Source: Sebastes aleutianus (taxonomy: Eukaryota > Chordata > Actinopteri > Perciformes > Sebastidae). From it: a DNA stretch of 64,000 bases. The DNA lies in the NCBI GenBank assembly GCA_916700875.1, contig CAKAKS010000060.1, forward strand, positions 6,136,334 through 6,200,333, written 5' to 3'. Each line of letters opens with the position of its first letter. Positions within the stretch are counted from its first letter, which is position 1. The position numbers were made by a program, and so were the translations under genes. Shown here piece after piece: positions 35,472-51,531 of the stretch. Below the pieces are notes generated by a model. The model was not told the origin of the DNA, ran no database searches, and worked only from the letters and a program-made list of their open reading frames with translations.

Positions 35472-38400
35472 CTATGACGCGGAGGAGTCTGGCTGGCTGA
35501 GGTCTTTCTTCGTCTTCTTCTTCTTCTTCTTTTTCTTGTTACTGCAGGGCTTGCAGACGCAGCACAGGATGCAGGGCGAGGCCAGCAGGAGGAGCGGAGA
35601 CGTCACCAGCACGATGATGCTGACCCCCACCAGGATACCCACCACCTGAGGGACAACACAGTCAGCAACATCCTTAAAGCTGCACTAAGCAATCGTTTAT
35701 ACTAACAAAGGGTTGCTCTTAGTGAAGAATTATCACGCAAATCTACAGTTCAGTACAGTTTTTAGCATCTTTCACAGAGGGCAACTCGGGGTCTGAAAAG
35801 TGAAGCCAATGCTGAAGTGCCTTAAACTTGCATTCCTTCTAATAGCCAGCAGGGGGCGACTCCTCTGGTTGCTAAAAGAAGTGAGATTGTATAGAAGTCT
35901 ATGAGAAAATGAGACTTCTCACTTGATTTATTACCTCAGTAAACATTGTAAACATGAGTTTATGGTCTCAATCTGAGCCCAAACATAAAATGGAAGAGCA
36001 AAAATAACTAAATAAAATGACATAACATGTTTTCCTTCTGTCCTCCCCAATTTTAATAATTTGGACGAATTAGAATTGAATTAGCTCCAATTAAAGGAAA
36101 TCTTAATGCTACATATAATATACAGTGATATCTTAACACTAGCGTGTTCCCACTTTTGTGCAAACAGTTCATGTTTCCTCCTTCAACATGACAATGTCAT
36201 GACCAAGAGCTCCAAGAACCTGGTTTTCCAAGTTAGGTATGGAAGAACTTGACTTGCACAAAGTTGCACTGACCTCAACCCTCCCTATCCAGAACCTGTG
36301 GGATGAACTGGAATGCCGCCTGCGAGCCAGTCCTTATCGCCCAACGTCAGCGTCTGACCTCAACTAATGCTTTTGTGGCCGAAAGTGTGCTGTTACAGCA
36401 GCATATCAAAAGCCACGGTTTCGGGTGTCCACATAGCAGTGTCTAGTCTACACGTAGTCAGCAAAATCATTAATCACTTCATCATCTCAAATCTAAATAT
36501 CAAAAACATGCAATGCAAATGCTGTACACTTTAAATGCACTGTCACCACAGCAGCGTTTGCAGGAAGCTCAGAAGGAGTTATGTTTCTCTCTTTTCTTCC
36601 TCCTGGCAGAGGAATTTGTGGCAAGCAGATTGTAAAACTTATTGGACCTGTTAGGCAAGGGTGTAACCAAGTTCGTCATGAGTTGTTTTGCAAAGAACAA
36701 CTGCTTTGTTGTCGTTCTTCCAACTCTACACATACTTAGCAACGCAGACGCACCGAGACACAATCAGGAGGTTCGCTGCAAACTTGAGACTAATCATGTG
36801 ATTATGGCATCAGTGAAAAGAAACTAGGTTTGGCGGCCAATAGTTTTGTTGAACGGTCATTACAGTGCAGGAATTTGAGATTAGCGCCGCGATTAGTTCA
36901 GCTTAACGTTTGATAAAGGGGCAAACTGGTGGAAAACAAACCGCTAAGAATGAGCCGACACAGACTTTATGGGTCTGCAGTAGGCAGAAATTGTTTGGCA
37001 TCCTTTGGCAAAAATTATAAAATAACCTTTCAGCATATTTTAATTCAAGCGCTCTGAGAGACAACTAGACTTCTGCACCTCCTCATGGCTCTGTTTACAG
37101 GCTTTAGGAAATCTAGTCTGTAACGGGAAACTTTGGCCAATCACAGGTCATTTCAGAGCGTTCTTATTGAGCATTCCTATTGGCTGTGCTCCGGCTAGTG
37201 GGCGGTGCTTGGTATTTCCTCAACTGATCTCAACATGGCTGCCAGGTCACAAACGTTGTCATTTTACAGCTAAACAGTACACTACAAGATGTTTCTGAAA
37301 ACATTTGAGGAGAGAAATATACATTACAGTAACAGAATGTTGATTCATATTTGATCAGCGCTGCCTAGTTTGACCGTTTGATCGGAGTTCACGAGTGATT
37401 GACAGCCGGCTCATAGACTGCAGCTGGACAGCAGGCTCCAGCTGCCGTCTCTGATTGGTTGGCTTATAAAAATAACTTTTTTTAATCATATTTGCTACCC
37501 ACTGCAGCTTTAAAAGGGAAAGTTGAGTTATGCACGGTTTTCAGCTTTTGTTGAAATTTTCAATAAATTGTGCAAGAAACGTGCCAGAATGGAAGCTCTA
37601 CTGTCCTGCGTAGGTTTAATATCCTCACTGGAGAGTATACTCCCAACAGTGACTAATTGATCTGACAGCTGGGATGGTGTCCAAAATCTTTAATGTCCAA
37701 TCCCGGTAGAGTGATGGCACACTTTTACTAAAATCAAAGCCATCCACGCAATAATTGACCACTCACGGATGATTGGCTCTGCAGGCTAATCCATTCAGAC
37801 GAAGACAGCGTCATCACAACCCTGATATGAATACTGTATGTCTGCTCTGCTGCGGGACCTCACCTGCGTCCTGTTCCACATAACCGAGGCCCTGGAGTGT
37901 CCCAGCTTGTTTCTGCACGGCCCCTTATCATAATGCCTCAGGAAGATATCGCCCTGTACAAAACACAGACAGGCACGTGAAGACAAGAAATCTATACTAT
38001 CCAGCAATCACCGAGGACATTCCAACACAAGCTAAAGATAGTGAAGCAGAGGCTGCGATGTTGTAAAACACTGTAAAACACTGTAAAACAGGTGGCTAGG
38101 CAGAATAGTGATTTTCCAGCTTGTATTAAAGCGTGTGAGTTAGGCAGCAGGGGAGACTCACATCCAGATTCTGCAGACAGTACCAGCAGAAGGTGTGTTT
38201 GCAGCTCTTACACAGCATCTGTGCACAGCCCTGGTTCCTCTCGATGTAGATGCCACACATAGGACACTGTTTGATGGGCATGTCAGAGTCGCTGCTGGAG
38301 CGGGCTCTGTGTGTATCGGGAGAGAGACACAGCAGAGGCATCAGATATGCAGTTAGCGGGTGGAGTATGAAGCCACGGAGGCCTCAAGAGTCTCCAGGCA

Positions 38401-41400
38401 CAGAGTGTGAATTCTTTATTTAGCGGCAGAGTTAAGGGTCAGGGCTCACTTTGAACTGGGTTAATTATTTTGGGATTCAAAGGTATGAGGGAAGTATTCT
38501 GTACGTACAATGCAGGGCCATAGCTTCCACTGAACTCGTGTTTGAGGGTTTCAACAACCTGAGGACATTTACATTCTATGATTTACACTAATTGCTCAAG
38601 GCTGATTATATTTACACCTGAACGAATTTATTTAGTTCGACCACCTGCTGGGGGACAGGACAACAAGCTGTGAACACAATTTGGACACGTTAACACCTTA
38701 TTAAGTTGTTACGGCTGACTGGTTAGCAAACAGTTGCCTATTAACACATCCAGAAGAAACAGAGCAACCACAGCATTTATTTGGAGCAATGTTTCCTGCC
38801 ACCTGACGAATGTAAGTCCAATATTCACTCTCCTTTTAGCTCTGATTTGGTCTCCACCAATAAATGGTGCATCTCTGCTAGTTGCTTAGTTTCTGTTTGC
38901 CATTTGGTGCTGGGCAGGTAGTAAATGGCATTTCAGTATGATTATCATGCTAGTGTGAAGAGGGCTTTGACACAACAATTATATCATTATGTAGGTAAAT
39001 CAAATGAATTCAATGAATTAACAAAATGTGAAAATCTTTAAAATAATTAGGGCTGTCCAAGTTAATGTGATAATAATGCATTAACGCAAATTTGTTTTAA
39101 CGCCACTAATTTCTTGAACACATTAGCGCAACTTGCAATTTTGAGGTTACTGGTATCATATGAAACTAAAAAACCTAAAGAATCCATTAAGGACACCAAC
39201 CATGTAATACTACGTACTAAATTTTGGCGGGGAGAAAAACGGGCATGGCCATTTTCAAAGGGGTCTGTTGACCTCTGACCTCAAGATAATTGAATGTAAA
39301 TGGGTTCTATGGGTACCCACGAGTCTCCCCTTTACAGACATGCCCACTTTATGATATCACATGCAGTTTGGGGCAAGTCATAGTCAAGTCAGCACACTGA
39401 CACACTGACAGCTGGTGTTGCCTGTTGGACATGATGTTATGATTTGAGCATATTTTTTATGCTAAATGCAGTACCTGTGAGGGTTTCTGGACAATATCTG
39501 TCATTGTTTTGTGTTGTTAATTAATTTCCAATAATAAAAATATACATACATTTACATAAAGCAGCATATTTGCCCACTCCCATGTTGATAAGAGTATTAA
39601 ATACTTGACAAATCTCCCTTTAAGGTACATTTTGAACAGATAAAAATGAGTGATAAATTTGCGATTAATCATGATTAACTATGGACAATCATGTGATTAA
39701 ACTCAATTAATCGATTGAAAGCTCTAAAAATAATATATATATTTTTTGTTGGCTAGTCAGACTCTTTACTGCAGTATTTCTAAAGTACTGGCTCTGGCCC
39801 TTGTACAATTACATTGTGTTTGATGACTAAACCTGCAGGCTGAGGCTAATGTATATCCTGCTCTCAAGTTCAAACATAAAGATGATCTGCTCCATCCTTC
39901 ACAGCACACTGCAGACACCACTGCTTCACTGCAGTGCACAGCTTCCTAATGTACAGTGAACTACATGGCTCGTTGCCCGCCCTCCTCCTCCCTTTGGCAC
40001 GGAGACAATGGAATTCCGATATAAGTCAGTGACTCCCCAATGACATCAGTCAGTCTGGCAGAGCCACAGCTCGGAGCAGCACGGTAACGTACTGTAGCTG
40101 TACAACGGGGACTACACAGAGGGCACTGCTGACGAATACTAAGCTATTGATCCTGAAATAGAGTTTATTGTATATTCAGCTCAGGTTCTCTACTGGGAGA
40201 TGAGGAGCTACACATCCCTTGTATAATCCATTCAATGTAAATATCCTGCCACAATAACTGTCAGGTGTTTTTAATTTATACTAAATTTGAGATTGGATTT
40301 TCCTCATATAATAAAATAATGGAATTGATTGTCTACGTCTCTAACAGTTAAAGGTAATACATACAATATCTTAGAACAATAATATGTGTAAATAAAACCC
40401 ATTTAACCTGCAGTAGGCAGAATGTTTTTGGCATTACTGGGCAAAAATTCCATAATAACCTTTCAGCATATTATAATTCAAGTGCTCTGAGAGACTTCTG
40501 CACCTCCTCATGGCTCTGTTTTCCGGCTTTAAAAAATCTAGACTGTGATGGGAGACTTTGGCCAATCACAGGTCATTTCAGAGAGAGAGCGTTCCTATTG
40601 GCTGTTCATTCAACGGAGGCAAAAATAACTTTTTTTTAATCATATTTTCTCCGTTTCTACCCACTGCAGCTTTAGAAGTATCATGATTCAGTCTGTTCGC
40701 AATAGTAACAAGTGTTTCTTTGTAGACTCCTCAGAGTCCTGAACTAACACACCCATGCTGCTTTCAGCACAGTATCATCTTCAAAGTGCAGCTCAGACTC
40801 TGTGGCTGACCAAACAGCCGGCTAACTGACCTGCTTTCATGAGAGGATGAGGGCGACATCATGGGCTGGCGCTCAGGACAGGTATGGCCGTCCTGCCAGG
40901 GCCCTCTGCACCCGGAGCAGAAGACGGCGTGACAGGTCGGGCAGGGCACGGCGGTGGGCCGGCCCTCGGTGCTCAACTGCACACTGCACACCGCCTGGCA
41001 TTCAAGAACCGGGCACCAGGATTTACTGGGGTCCAACTTCACTCCTGCAGAAAGCAAAGAGGGGATGCGATTGTAAAGACGAGCTCACGAGTTTCATTTG
41101 AAGGCACCAGAAGCCACAGAGGCTAAACATTTTGCAAGCTAGCAAGTGGGTAACATAATGCAGGAAATGCAACGGCATAACGACAGAGGAAAAAGATAAG
41201 GCCAACATTTTCCTCAGATCCATTATAAAATTACGAAGAAAAACAATAACCGACTAAAATTACAATATATTATGCACCGAAAAATGAATTTCCATGGCCT
41301 TCTCCATTTCTGACAACGTCAACAAACACGTCACAAGTCTGAGCTTTCAGAAACTTTGCACTTGCGAGGTTGTGAATACGACAAGAGGGGGGCGTTCATA

Positions 41401-44400
41401 TGGACTCTTCTCAAGAACACGGTAAACACGACCCCATTTGAAGGAAAAAACATCAAATAAATCCATTGTTCTCATTTCTAATTGGCTATCTATGAAGGCA
41501 AACAACCTTCTAAGTAGCTTACAACGACAGAAGGACACAAATACAAATGTGAAATGCGTACAAAAAAATAATCTGGCCTGTTTCAAAACCAAAACAGAAA
41601 CTGGAGCTTTCATGATCTGATCCCCTACCCACCGGCTCGTACTTTCATTGTGAATCATAACAAAAGGAAAACACTGTTGTGAAATAGCCTGTACTTTGCA
41701 CTTCTTTACACTCCCAATAATATGAGTCTTATGATTTATGGCCAGAGTAAACAATAACTATTATTGGCTTCACAGCGTATTGTTACTGTGCAACTGGAAA
41801 AGACCAATATAGCTACAAGGCAAACTAACCTCTGTTTGCAATTTGTAAATGTCAACAGAAACCTATTTCAACTCTTTCTGTTCCCACCAAGCCTGCGGTG
41901 TAGAATAGACATACAATCTGTCTTCACAAACACTTCCACAACTAAGGGTGCAATCAGCTACACATATAGGTCATATAATGTATTAGCCCTCTCATTACTT
42001 CAAATACAACAGAATAGTACCATGGACCTCTTGCAGCATGTGTTATTGAGCCTCCAGCTGGTTATGTTTGGTTTCACTGAAGGTAATAAAGGCACAGTTT
42101 CAGTAAGCTCCTGGGTAAAACTGGACCAAAGCAGAATAGAAAAAAGAGGCCCAGCATTATCCCAGGCATGTGAAGCTCAGCACTCTGTGGAGCTGCTCAG
42201 TGTAATGACACCAGCTGAAGTGCGACCTGAAATAGCCCGATGCCCGTCACCGGTCATCAGCATGCTAACGCAACAATACCTACCTCTCTCAAACTTCAGA
42301 CGCTGATACAGCTCCGACTGATCTTCTGGGGCCAAGCCGGCTATCTGCAATCACACAGCACAGAGAGGTCATGTTTTATTCACTCAGAGCTGTGATGTTG
42401 AACTTTGTGTTGTGCATGCAAGAAGTTTGAAAAACCCAGTATCTTTTTCAAAACCCTAATGGAAAAAATGCAAATGCAAAAATACACGGTGGTCAAGATT
42501 AAAATGAGGCTGTGTTGTGTGGTTGCTGAGAAGCTGATACCTCAAAGATCATCCAGGATCAACTGGTCACCTAGCAACTGCAATTTGCTGCATTATTTCT
42601 AAGACACCTCAGTAGTTGGTGAATAGACACTGAGAGAAAAAAAAAGGAGTTTCTAAATGAAAAAGGCTGCTTTTATTTGGATGTAGTGTATCTGGGCAGA
42701 CTAATGGACTTATGTCATATGAAATGTATTCCTCTCCATCAGCTAAATTGTATGACATCATAAAGTTTGATTTATATAAACAGAAATGACCAGTAACAGT
42801 TAAGTTGTCTATTTCTGCATGGTAAAGTTTATCAGCCTATTTTATCTGTAGTTTGGGATTTATCCTATAATTATTATTACTTATATACTTTATTTTTTAT
42901 TATTTGTTATTTTAATTTAATTAATTAATTAAATTATTTTTTTGTTCTTTATCCTTTTTGCAACGGCAATGGGTGAGTGTTGGGTGGGTGGGGGCTTTGG
43001 GGGAAAAATACCAAAATATGGAGGGACAATCATTTACATTTGTGCTCTATTTGTATGTTTCTGTACACCTGTTGCTACTCCCAATAAAAAAGGCAAAGCA
43101 ACAATTATAATGTAATTCTTATGTTGTAGTAAAAGCTACAAGATGACAAACGATCAACAAGAAAGATGTTGCAAAGGTCTGCAAATACAGAAGATGTTTG
43201 CTTAAACCAGCATTAGCTTACAGTAAGAAATGCCAACTGTTTAAGACCAACAAGCTTGAGGAAATTCTTTATTTCTTCCTCCAATCTTTTAAGACTAAAG
43301 ACAGACTAAGATAAGAATTAAAACTGCTTGCAGTGCATTATTATTATTTGCCTCCTGTATATCTAACATCTGCCTAATTTCCCTACTGGATAACAGGGAA
43401 TAGAAATTCAACATTCAAATCAATTCCATCGTATTTCAGAGGGAAGTCCAATCAGCACCAGTTAAAGAGTGTTTACAAAACATTACAAATGAAGAACTAA
43501 TGAGCAGAATTTCCCTTTGTTTGTGATTCAGCACTTTAAGCTTCTTCTCTGACGTGTTTACTGTTTCGTATCTACGACGTGCGACAGCTCAAGGAGTTTC
43601 ATTTTCTGCTTGACTGCTCTATTGACATTACCTCATTTTACTCAACACACTCAAAAGAATTCCCTGGGTACACATCATTTTCACAACACTTGATTTTAGT
43701 TAATCCAGCCCACACACTTTTAAAAACACAATAGTGGAAATCCAACTTTAGAAGTTTGCTTGCAGCACTCTGGACTGTAAAAACAAAACTGCAGCAACTT
43801 AGAAATTAATATATATATTCCAAAACCACATGTTTGCATAAAACAGGTTTTTAGTTCAGTACATGTTTGTGCATCAACATTATTTTTGTATCTTATGGCC
43901 TCTGTAGCCTTTTTTTGGTTTCACTCATGACCTACATATCAGTGGTTTTAAGCGGGGCATACCTCAGAGTCCAGTAGCACTCCAGTCTTTTGGCAGGCCA
44001 TATCTGGGCAGGTGATGGGTGCCCCCCCACCCTCCATGATGGCCAGCTGAACATACTGCTCCAAACACTGGAGAGGGAGAAGCAACACAACACGCAGCAT
44101 TAGTCTGGACATTGAATGGAACAGGGAGAGTTGAACCATAGCACTCTTGTAAAAAGTAATATATTTATATACTTTACATACTGTTACACCTCTGTGTATA
44201 CTGTATATAAACATATTATTCTTCTCTATACATACTACATTCCTGTCTACACCTCTGTGTACATATATTATTTCTCATCGTGCATATGCATACAAGAACA
44301 GTTTTCCCATCTGAAATACTGTCATCAACTAAATTTCAAATTTACATTACTATTTTATATTTACTTATGTTTATATTTATTTGAACTGCACTATTTTACA

Positions 44401-46524
44401 CCAGATTATCATTTTGCTTTTACATTTACTTGTGTGATTTGCCCCTTTTTTTAAATAATATTTTAATTTAAGAAAAAGGGCATAGTTCACAAATATTTGA
44501 GATAGAACATTTTCATTTTATATTTTATTTTTTAGAAAAAACAAGGTTATAACAACATATCTACATATGGAATGATGATAAGTACTAAAATAAAAAAAGG
44601 AAAACATTTAATTACATTTTTAAAAAAGTCAGCAAACACAAAACTAATAAAATAAAACATAAATACAGATGAATTAATTAATATTTCGCATTGGAAGAGA
44701 TACATATACATGCTTTGAAATATAAACAAATTTGTGAATGTTGAAGTACTGTATACAGGCTTATTTACCATCAGTTATTAACACTACATTCTAGTGTGTG
44801 GAGCGTTCCATGAGCGGTTCCTGGGGTCGGCTAATCATGACGAATACAATTACAGTGCCTACTTAATTTTGGGGAAAGGCCTTAAGCCTTTCGAAATAAG
44901 ATACTAAAGGGTCCCATGTTGCATGGAATTTTTGGGTTGACCCTCTGACGGAATATTTGATCTTTTCTAACTTAAGAAATAGCATGATAATTTCCCCTTT
45001 TATATATTCATATTTTATGAGCATTGTTGAAGGAACCCCAGACCAAAGATGTTCATTGCCAATGACTGCTTTGCTAGAATTGACAAATGACGTATAAAGA
45101 ACCTTGAATATTTAACAATATATCATAATCATACATATTATCTTAACTGTCCACCCTAGGTGAAAAATAATTAAAAAAAAACATGAACATTTTTCATGAC
45201 AAATGCAGTAAGCAAAGAAAGCTGTTGTACAAACATGTCAAACTAAATGCCACAGTTTCTTTTCAGCGCTCACGCGTTCATAGTCATATGTTGCCTTAGC
45301 CATGAAATACGGAAGAGTAGGAAGGAAGGAGGAACTATGTAAACATTGTGCAAAGGGAGACAGTTTTGAGGAACAGAAAATAAAAACATGCAATGTCACT
45401 TTTTCTCTGTGTAAAAACAAACCTATCCTAGAGGACTGGAATGTGTTTTTAGGCTCAGTTGTACGTGCGAACTTGTGCTTATCGTGTGCTTTCTCATAAA
45501 ACATGATGTACTGTTCATCCAGAAACTGAGCTGAAATACAAAAACACACAAGTCTGTGCTCTGGAACCACACTGGAGGAGGTATTTCAGGTTTATAAAAT
45601 ACAGTTCAACTGATAAGCAGGGTTTACAGTATCCCTTTCCCTCCTTCTTCCCCCGTGACGCTACGTATGTGTGTGTGTTTTATCAACGTGACCTTGTGCG
45701 TGCAACAGTGACAACTTGGCTACCTTGGAAAGAGATTAACACCTGCCACTGTCTAGCAACCTCTCTGTGTCAGGGCATAACACCAACATCTCAGTTTCAG
45801 ACGTGTAGTAGACCTCTGGGCTTCGGTAAGAAATGATACCGCTCTGTATTCTAGTGACTTCTTCTCTCGTAAAAGGACTGAAAAAGCTATAAGAAAGTAA
45901 CAAGAAGATGTTAAAAAAATGTCAAAAGCTTTGATAAATCTCAAAAGATTCCCGAGGACAAGACATAGAAAGTGAGAGAAAGCCAATCCTGTGTTGAAAC
46001 CACATCATTTCACTAAAACTGTAATATGCAGGATTTGCCAATAAAAGGATCTATTTTAAGATCTTAAAGCAGGAAGTGGTGCCGCAATAAAAAGGAGCAT
46101 CCCATTCCAAGTCATTTAAACGTTGGAGATTTGCCTAAATTGCCCAAAGAAAAGTTGGAGTAATTTTTGAGAAACCTTCCCCTGCCTACAGAAAGTGACT
46201 AAAGAGCATGAGCAATACGAGTAGAGGATGAGCAAGCATTTAATCTAAAAATAGCCTGGAGGCTTCCTGCTATGTTTCAGTAACAAAGGTTCACAGGTTT
46301 CATTTCCACAGCAGTTAAATGTCGAGATTATGTTTGTCTTTTCTTACCGCTGTGCAGAAGACACAGCTGCAGCTCTTCAGTTCCCTGGTGGCTGCAGACG
46401 GCTGCTCGCTGAGGCACAGCTTGCAGAAGGCCTCGGGCCCCGGCTGGGGGTCAGCGCCGGCCTCGGGGGTCCCCGGTGCCGAATCCCCGGTGTCCCGGCT
46501 CAGGGTGGGACTCCTGCTGGCCAT
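35472..46524 (-). CDS. rnf144b: RNF144B-like RBR E3 ubiquitin ligase, 7 coding exons
   Basis: RING-IBR-RING ligase that moves ubiquitin from an E2 through its own catalytic Cys. Coding exons, 5' to 3': 46348-46524, 43963-44067, 42284-42344, 40831-41044, 38162-38306, 37864-37953, 35472-35645. All use GT-AG in phase; 966 nt, 321 aa (human RNF144B is about 303). RING1 begins FCKLCLSEQ near residue 34 and continues CSCVFCTACLEQYVQLA across the first splice. The IBR includes WCPVLECQAVC and CPTCHAVFCSGC. RING2 is CPMCGIYIERNQGCAQMLC with the expected active-site Cys213. HYDKGPCRNKLGHSRASVMW is nearly identical to human RNF144B. A C-terminal membrane segment (VVGILVGVSIIVLVTSPLLL, from residue 265) precedes a Cys cluster and eight lysines. 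RNF144B rather than 144A is chosen from RASVMWNRTQ and the C-terminus. Confidence 0.95.
35678..35960. repeat. Dispersed repeat fragment in an rnf144b intron
   Basis: TTAAAGCTGCACTAAGCAAT at 35678 matches the start of the repeat at 26043. A second segment, TAGCCAGCAGGGGGCGACTC (about 35842), is typical of fish interspersed repeats. Borders are unclear. Confidence 0.45.
36125..36445. mobile_element. Decayed Tc1-like transposase fragment
   Basis: The plus-strand translation near 36285-36380 gives pieces such as NLWDELECRLRASPYRP, broken by stops. This resembles the C-terminal DELE region of a Tc1-type transposase. The segment ends GGGTGTCCACATAGCAGTGT, like a Tc1 terminal repeat. Heavily degraded; assignment is by recall. 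Confidence 0.5.
36971..37514. mobile_element. Palindromic MITE, family B copy 3 (truncated arm)
   Basis: Begins GTCTGCAGTAGGCAGAAATT and ends CCCACTGCAGCTTTAA. It contains the family B phrases TGGCCAATCACAGG, CAGCGCTGCCTAGTTTGACC and GTGATTGACAGC. The left inverted arm is shorter than in copies 1, 2 and 5. Confidence 0.75.
39048..39726. mobile_element. hAT-type MITE, family A copy 4
   Basis: Begins TAGGGCTGTCCAAGTTAATG and ends CGATTGAAAGCTCTA. Flanked by the perfect 8-bp duplication AAAATAAT (39040-39047 and 39727-39734). It lies in an rnf144b intron and has the same orientation as copy 1. Confidence 0.9.
40402..40675. mobile_element. Palindromic MITE, family B copy 4 (internally deleted)
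   Basis: Begins TTTAACCTGCAGTAGGCAGA and ends CCCACTGCAGCTTTAG. Only the outer portions of family B remain; the central inverted arms are missing. Lies in an rnf144b intron. Confidence 0.75.
42650..43900. other. Long rnf144b intron segment, nothing recognised
   Basis: AT-rich sequence with a short ATTA-rich run near 42910-42940. No coding exon, inverted-repeat element or RNA gene was recognised between the exons at 42284-42344 and 43963-44067. Confidence 0.3.
44140..46300. other. Long first rnf144b intron, mostly unrecognised
   Basis: AT-rich sequence near 44150-44460 has repeated ACACCTCTGTGTA phrases, perhaps the tail of an old retroelement. 44810-45120 (GAGCGGTTCCTGGGGTCGGC onward) looks like an interspersed repeat of unknown class. 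No alternative exon fits between the first two coding exons, which join directly in phase. Confidence 0.35.
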
Positions 46525-47299
46525 GGCGGGGCGATGCAGACAGGGAGGAGAAGAATCAGGCTGCTCCTAGCCCTTCTGCTGCAGACGGAGAGGAGCTACA
46601 GCCTCCATGTTCCTGAAAGCAGAAACAGCACTAATCTATTAGTTTATTCGGTAACACTTCCTCTTTCCAGTTCACACAACGCTGCACCCTGTTACTGGAA
46701 CCTGTCATCTCTTATGGTAACTGGTACACCAACTGTGATGACCGCACCTCTCTCTGAGGTATTACATTGTCTTGTTACCCGAGAGATGAATTAGTCACCG
46801 TTTAAAGCTGCGTGGTGCATGAAGTCAAACATAATTACGTGTAATTACCGCAGTATTATCGATTACTCATCGTGTCATTTTTAAGGCCGAAGTCCAAGGT
46901 CCGTGTTTACTGAGTCTACAGTTATTGACCAGCTCCTCATTCACTCTGACAGGAGGAATTGATTGTCGATCGTTTTTAGAAACATGGTAAATACACACTT
47001 GTGTAGCCACAGAAGGTACTTGGAAGCTATTTTGTTTGGCATGTACAGTCAACATTGAGCTAAATTTCAAGGGGTAGAAAGATGGGAAAGAGGGAAAACT
47101 CACTCAAATGAAAACTATTTCACTAAAATTCACTACATATTGAGAGAAAAGAGAGATTAACCAACATAGGCTACATTTCTGAACCTTTTTTTATTTTGGA
47201 GTTCAACGTTTTCTGATGTTAAGTTCTCGCAGAGATGACACAACGTACTTAGGCACAAAACTGCAGTACAACAGGTCAAATGTGTTTTTTTAATGTGAC

Positions 47300-47900
47300 G
47301 AGTCTACAGCCACGCTAGCAGCTCTGTGAGGCTGTACTTATATGAAGGCACAGTGGTGCTTTGAGCTAACATCAGCCTGCTAACATGCTCATAATGAAAG
47401 CGCTAAAATGCTGGTGTTAAGCAGATATAATAATGTTAACCATATTCACCATCTTGTATGTTAGCATGCTAACATCTGTCAATTAGCACTACAGAAAGCT
47501 GAGGCTATATGAATGGCATAAGTTCATCAGAGGTATTACAATTCATATTGAGGGATACAGGAACTTGTGTCCCAAATTTCATGGCATCTATTCAGTTGTC
47601 GAGAAATTTCATTTAAAGGTGCTAAATGCGAGATTGGGAGCATTTCTATTGCCTCCACACGGCTCTCAACATGGCGACGGTGCTAACAGTGAAAACAACG
47701 GCAACAGTGTTGACAGAGCTAACAGTGTTTACCTGAGGGGAGGGCGCTACGCTTCAGCAACTGCACTGTCGGTCAGGACGGTGTTATCAGCTGTAACCGC
47801 CGTATAAGAGCAGTACAGAGCGACGGTCGTCAGCTAGGCAGTGGGGCACGCTCACATGCACTAATATGCACTAAAAGCATGCACGGCCGGCCCGGCTATG
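47300..47900. repeat. Interspersed repeats upstream of rnf144b
   Basis: Dense TTAGCATGCTAACA-type phrases (about 47385-47490) are followed by GTCCCAAATTTCATGGCATC and a GC-richer block with CAACATGGCGACGGTGC (about 47670). Both are typical of fish dispersed repeats. No gene was found. Confidence 0.5.
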
Positions 47901-47976
47901 TCAGAGAAGCTCTGATTACAACATTGACTTCATTCTCTGCTCAGGGAGACATTACTCCAATATATATCGTATGGAG

Positions 47977-48560
47977 CAGTGGTTTTCAAAGTGGGGTCAA
48001 AGAGAATAGTATAGAAGCAAAGAAACTAAACTCCTGTGTTTTTTTGACAACAGCCTGGACTGAAAACACTTATTATATTTATAATATTTCATTGTTCAAC
48101 ACAGGCCATTTTGGTTGAATATGACAATAAAGTAGAAATTATTTTGTTTTACTTTTGTACGGCACTTTTTAGGAGGATGTTTTACTGGCGTCCGGTAGTC
48201 GCTTTCAGTCCAAAATGGCAAAAGCTTAACTTTGCTGCTGGGCGCAGAGGTTGCAATGGAACGAACTTGACTTTCACTTCTTGGTAATATACGCTCTTTG
48301 GTGGGGTCTGAAGACCCCCAGGGGTTCTTTGAGGGAATTTCAGGGGGTCCCCAGCAAAAAGGGGAATCATTTATTTTCACTGTAATTCCATGCATAAGTA
48401 ACAAAATGACAGAATGTGTGACTATTATGGTCATGGGTTTCTGTAATAAAACATCTAAAAGCAAAAATCCTATCAGATGGAACAAAATCTTATCAAATGG
48501 GGGTCCGTGGTCTAATTTGCATCCGTTTAAGGGTCCTTGACGTGAAAAAAATCATCCTCT
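47977..48560. mobile_element. hAT-type MITE related to the 14.28-kb copy
   Basis: Begins CAGTGGTTTTCAAAGTGG and contains AAAAGGGGAATCATTTATTT and GGGTCCTTGACGTGAAAAA, as in the copy at 14282-14562. About 300 bp of extra sequence follows the left end. The right border is decayed and no clear target duplication was found. Confidence 0.65.
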
Positions 48561-48599
48561 TGGCACCATGAATGTCTGGACAAAGTTGTGTGCCGATCC

Positions 48600-51500
<2,901 letters not shown>

Positions 51501-51531
51501 GTATAAAGCTTTTTACAAGTCATTTCAATTA

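Noticed and set aside
41764..42306. 180-residue plus-strand open frame
   Set aside because: It overlaps an rnf144b exon in antisense, has no family resemblance and no promoter or splice context.
45238..45570. 110-residue minus-strand open frame within the first rnf144b intron
   Set aside because: The flanking rnf144b exons join directly in phase to complete RING1, and the frame resembles no family I know.
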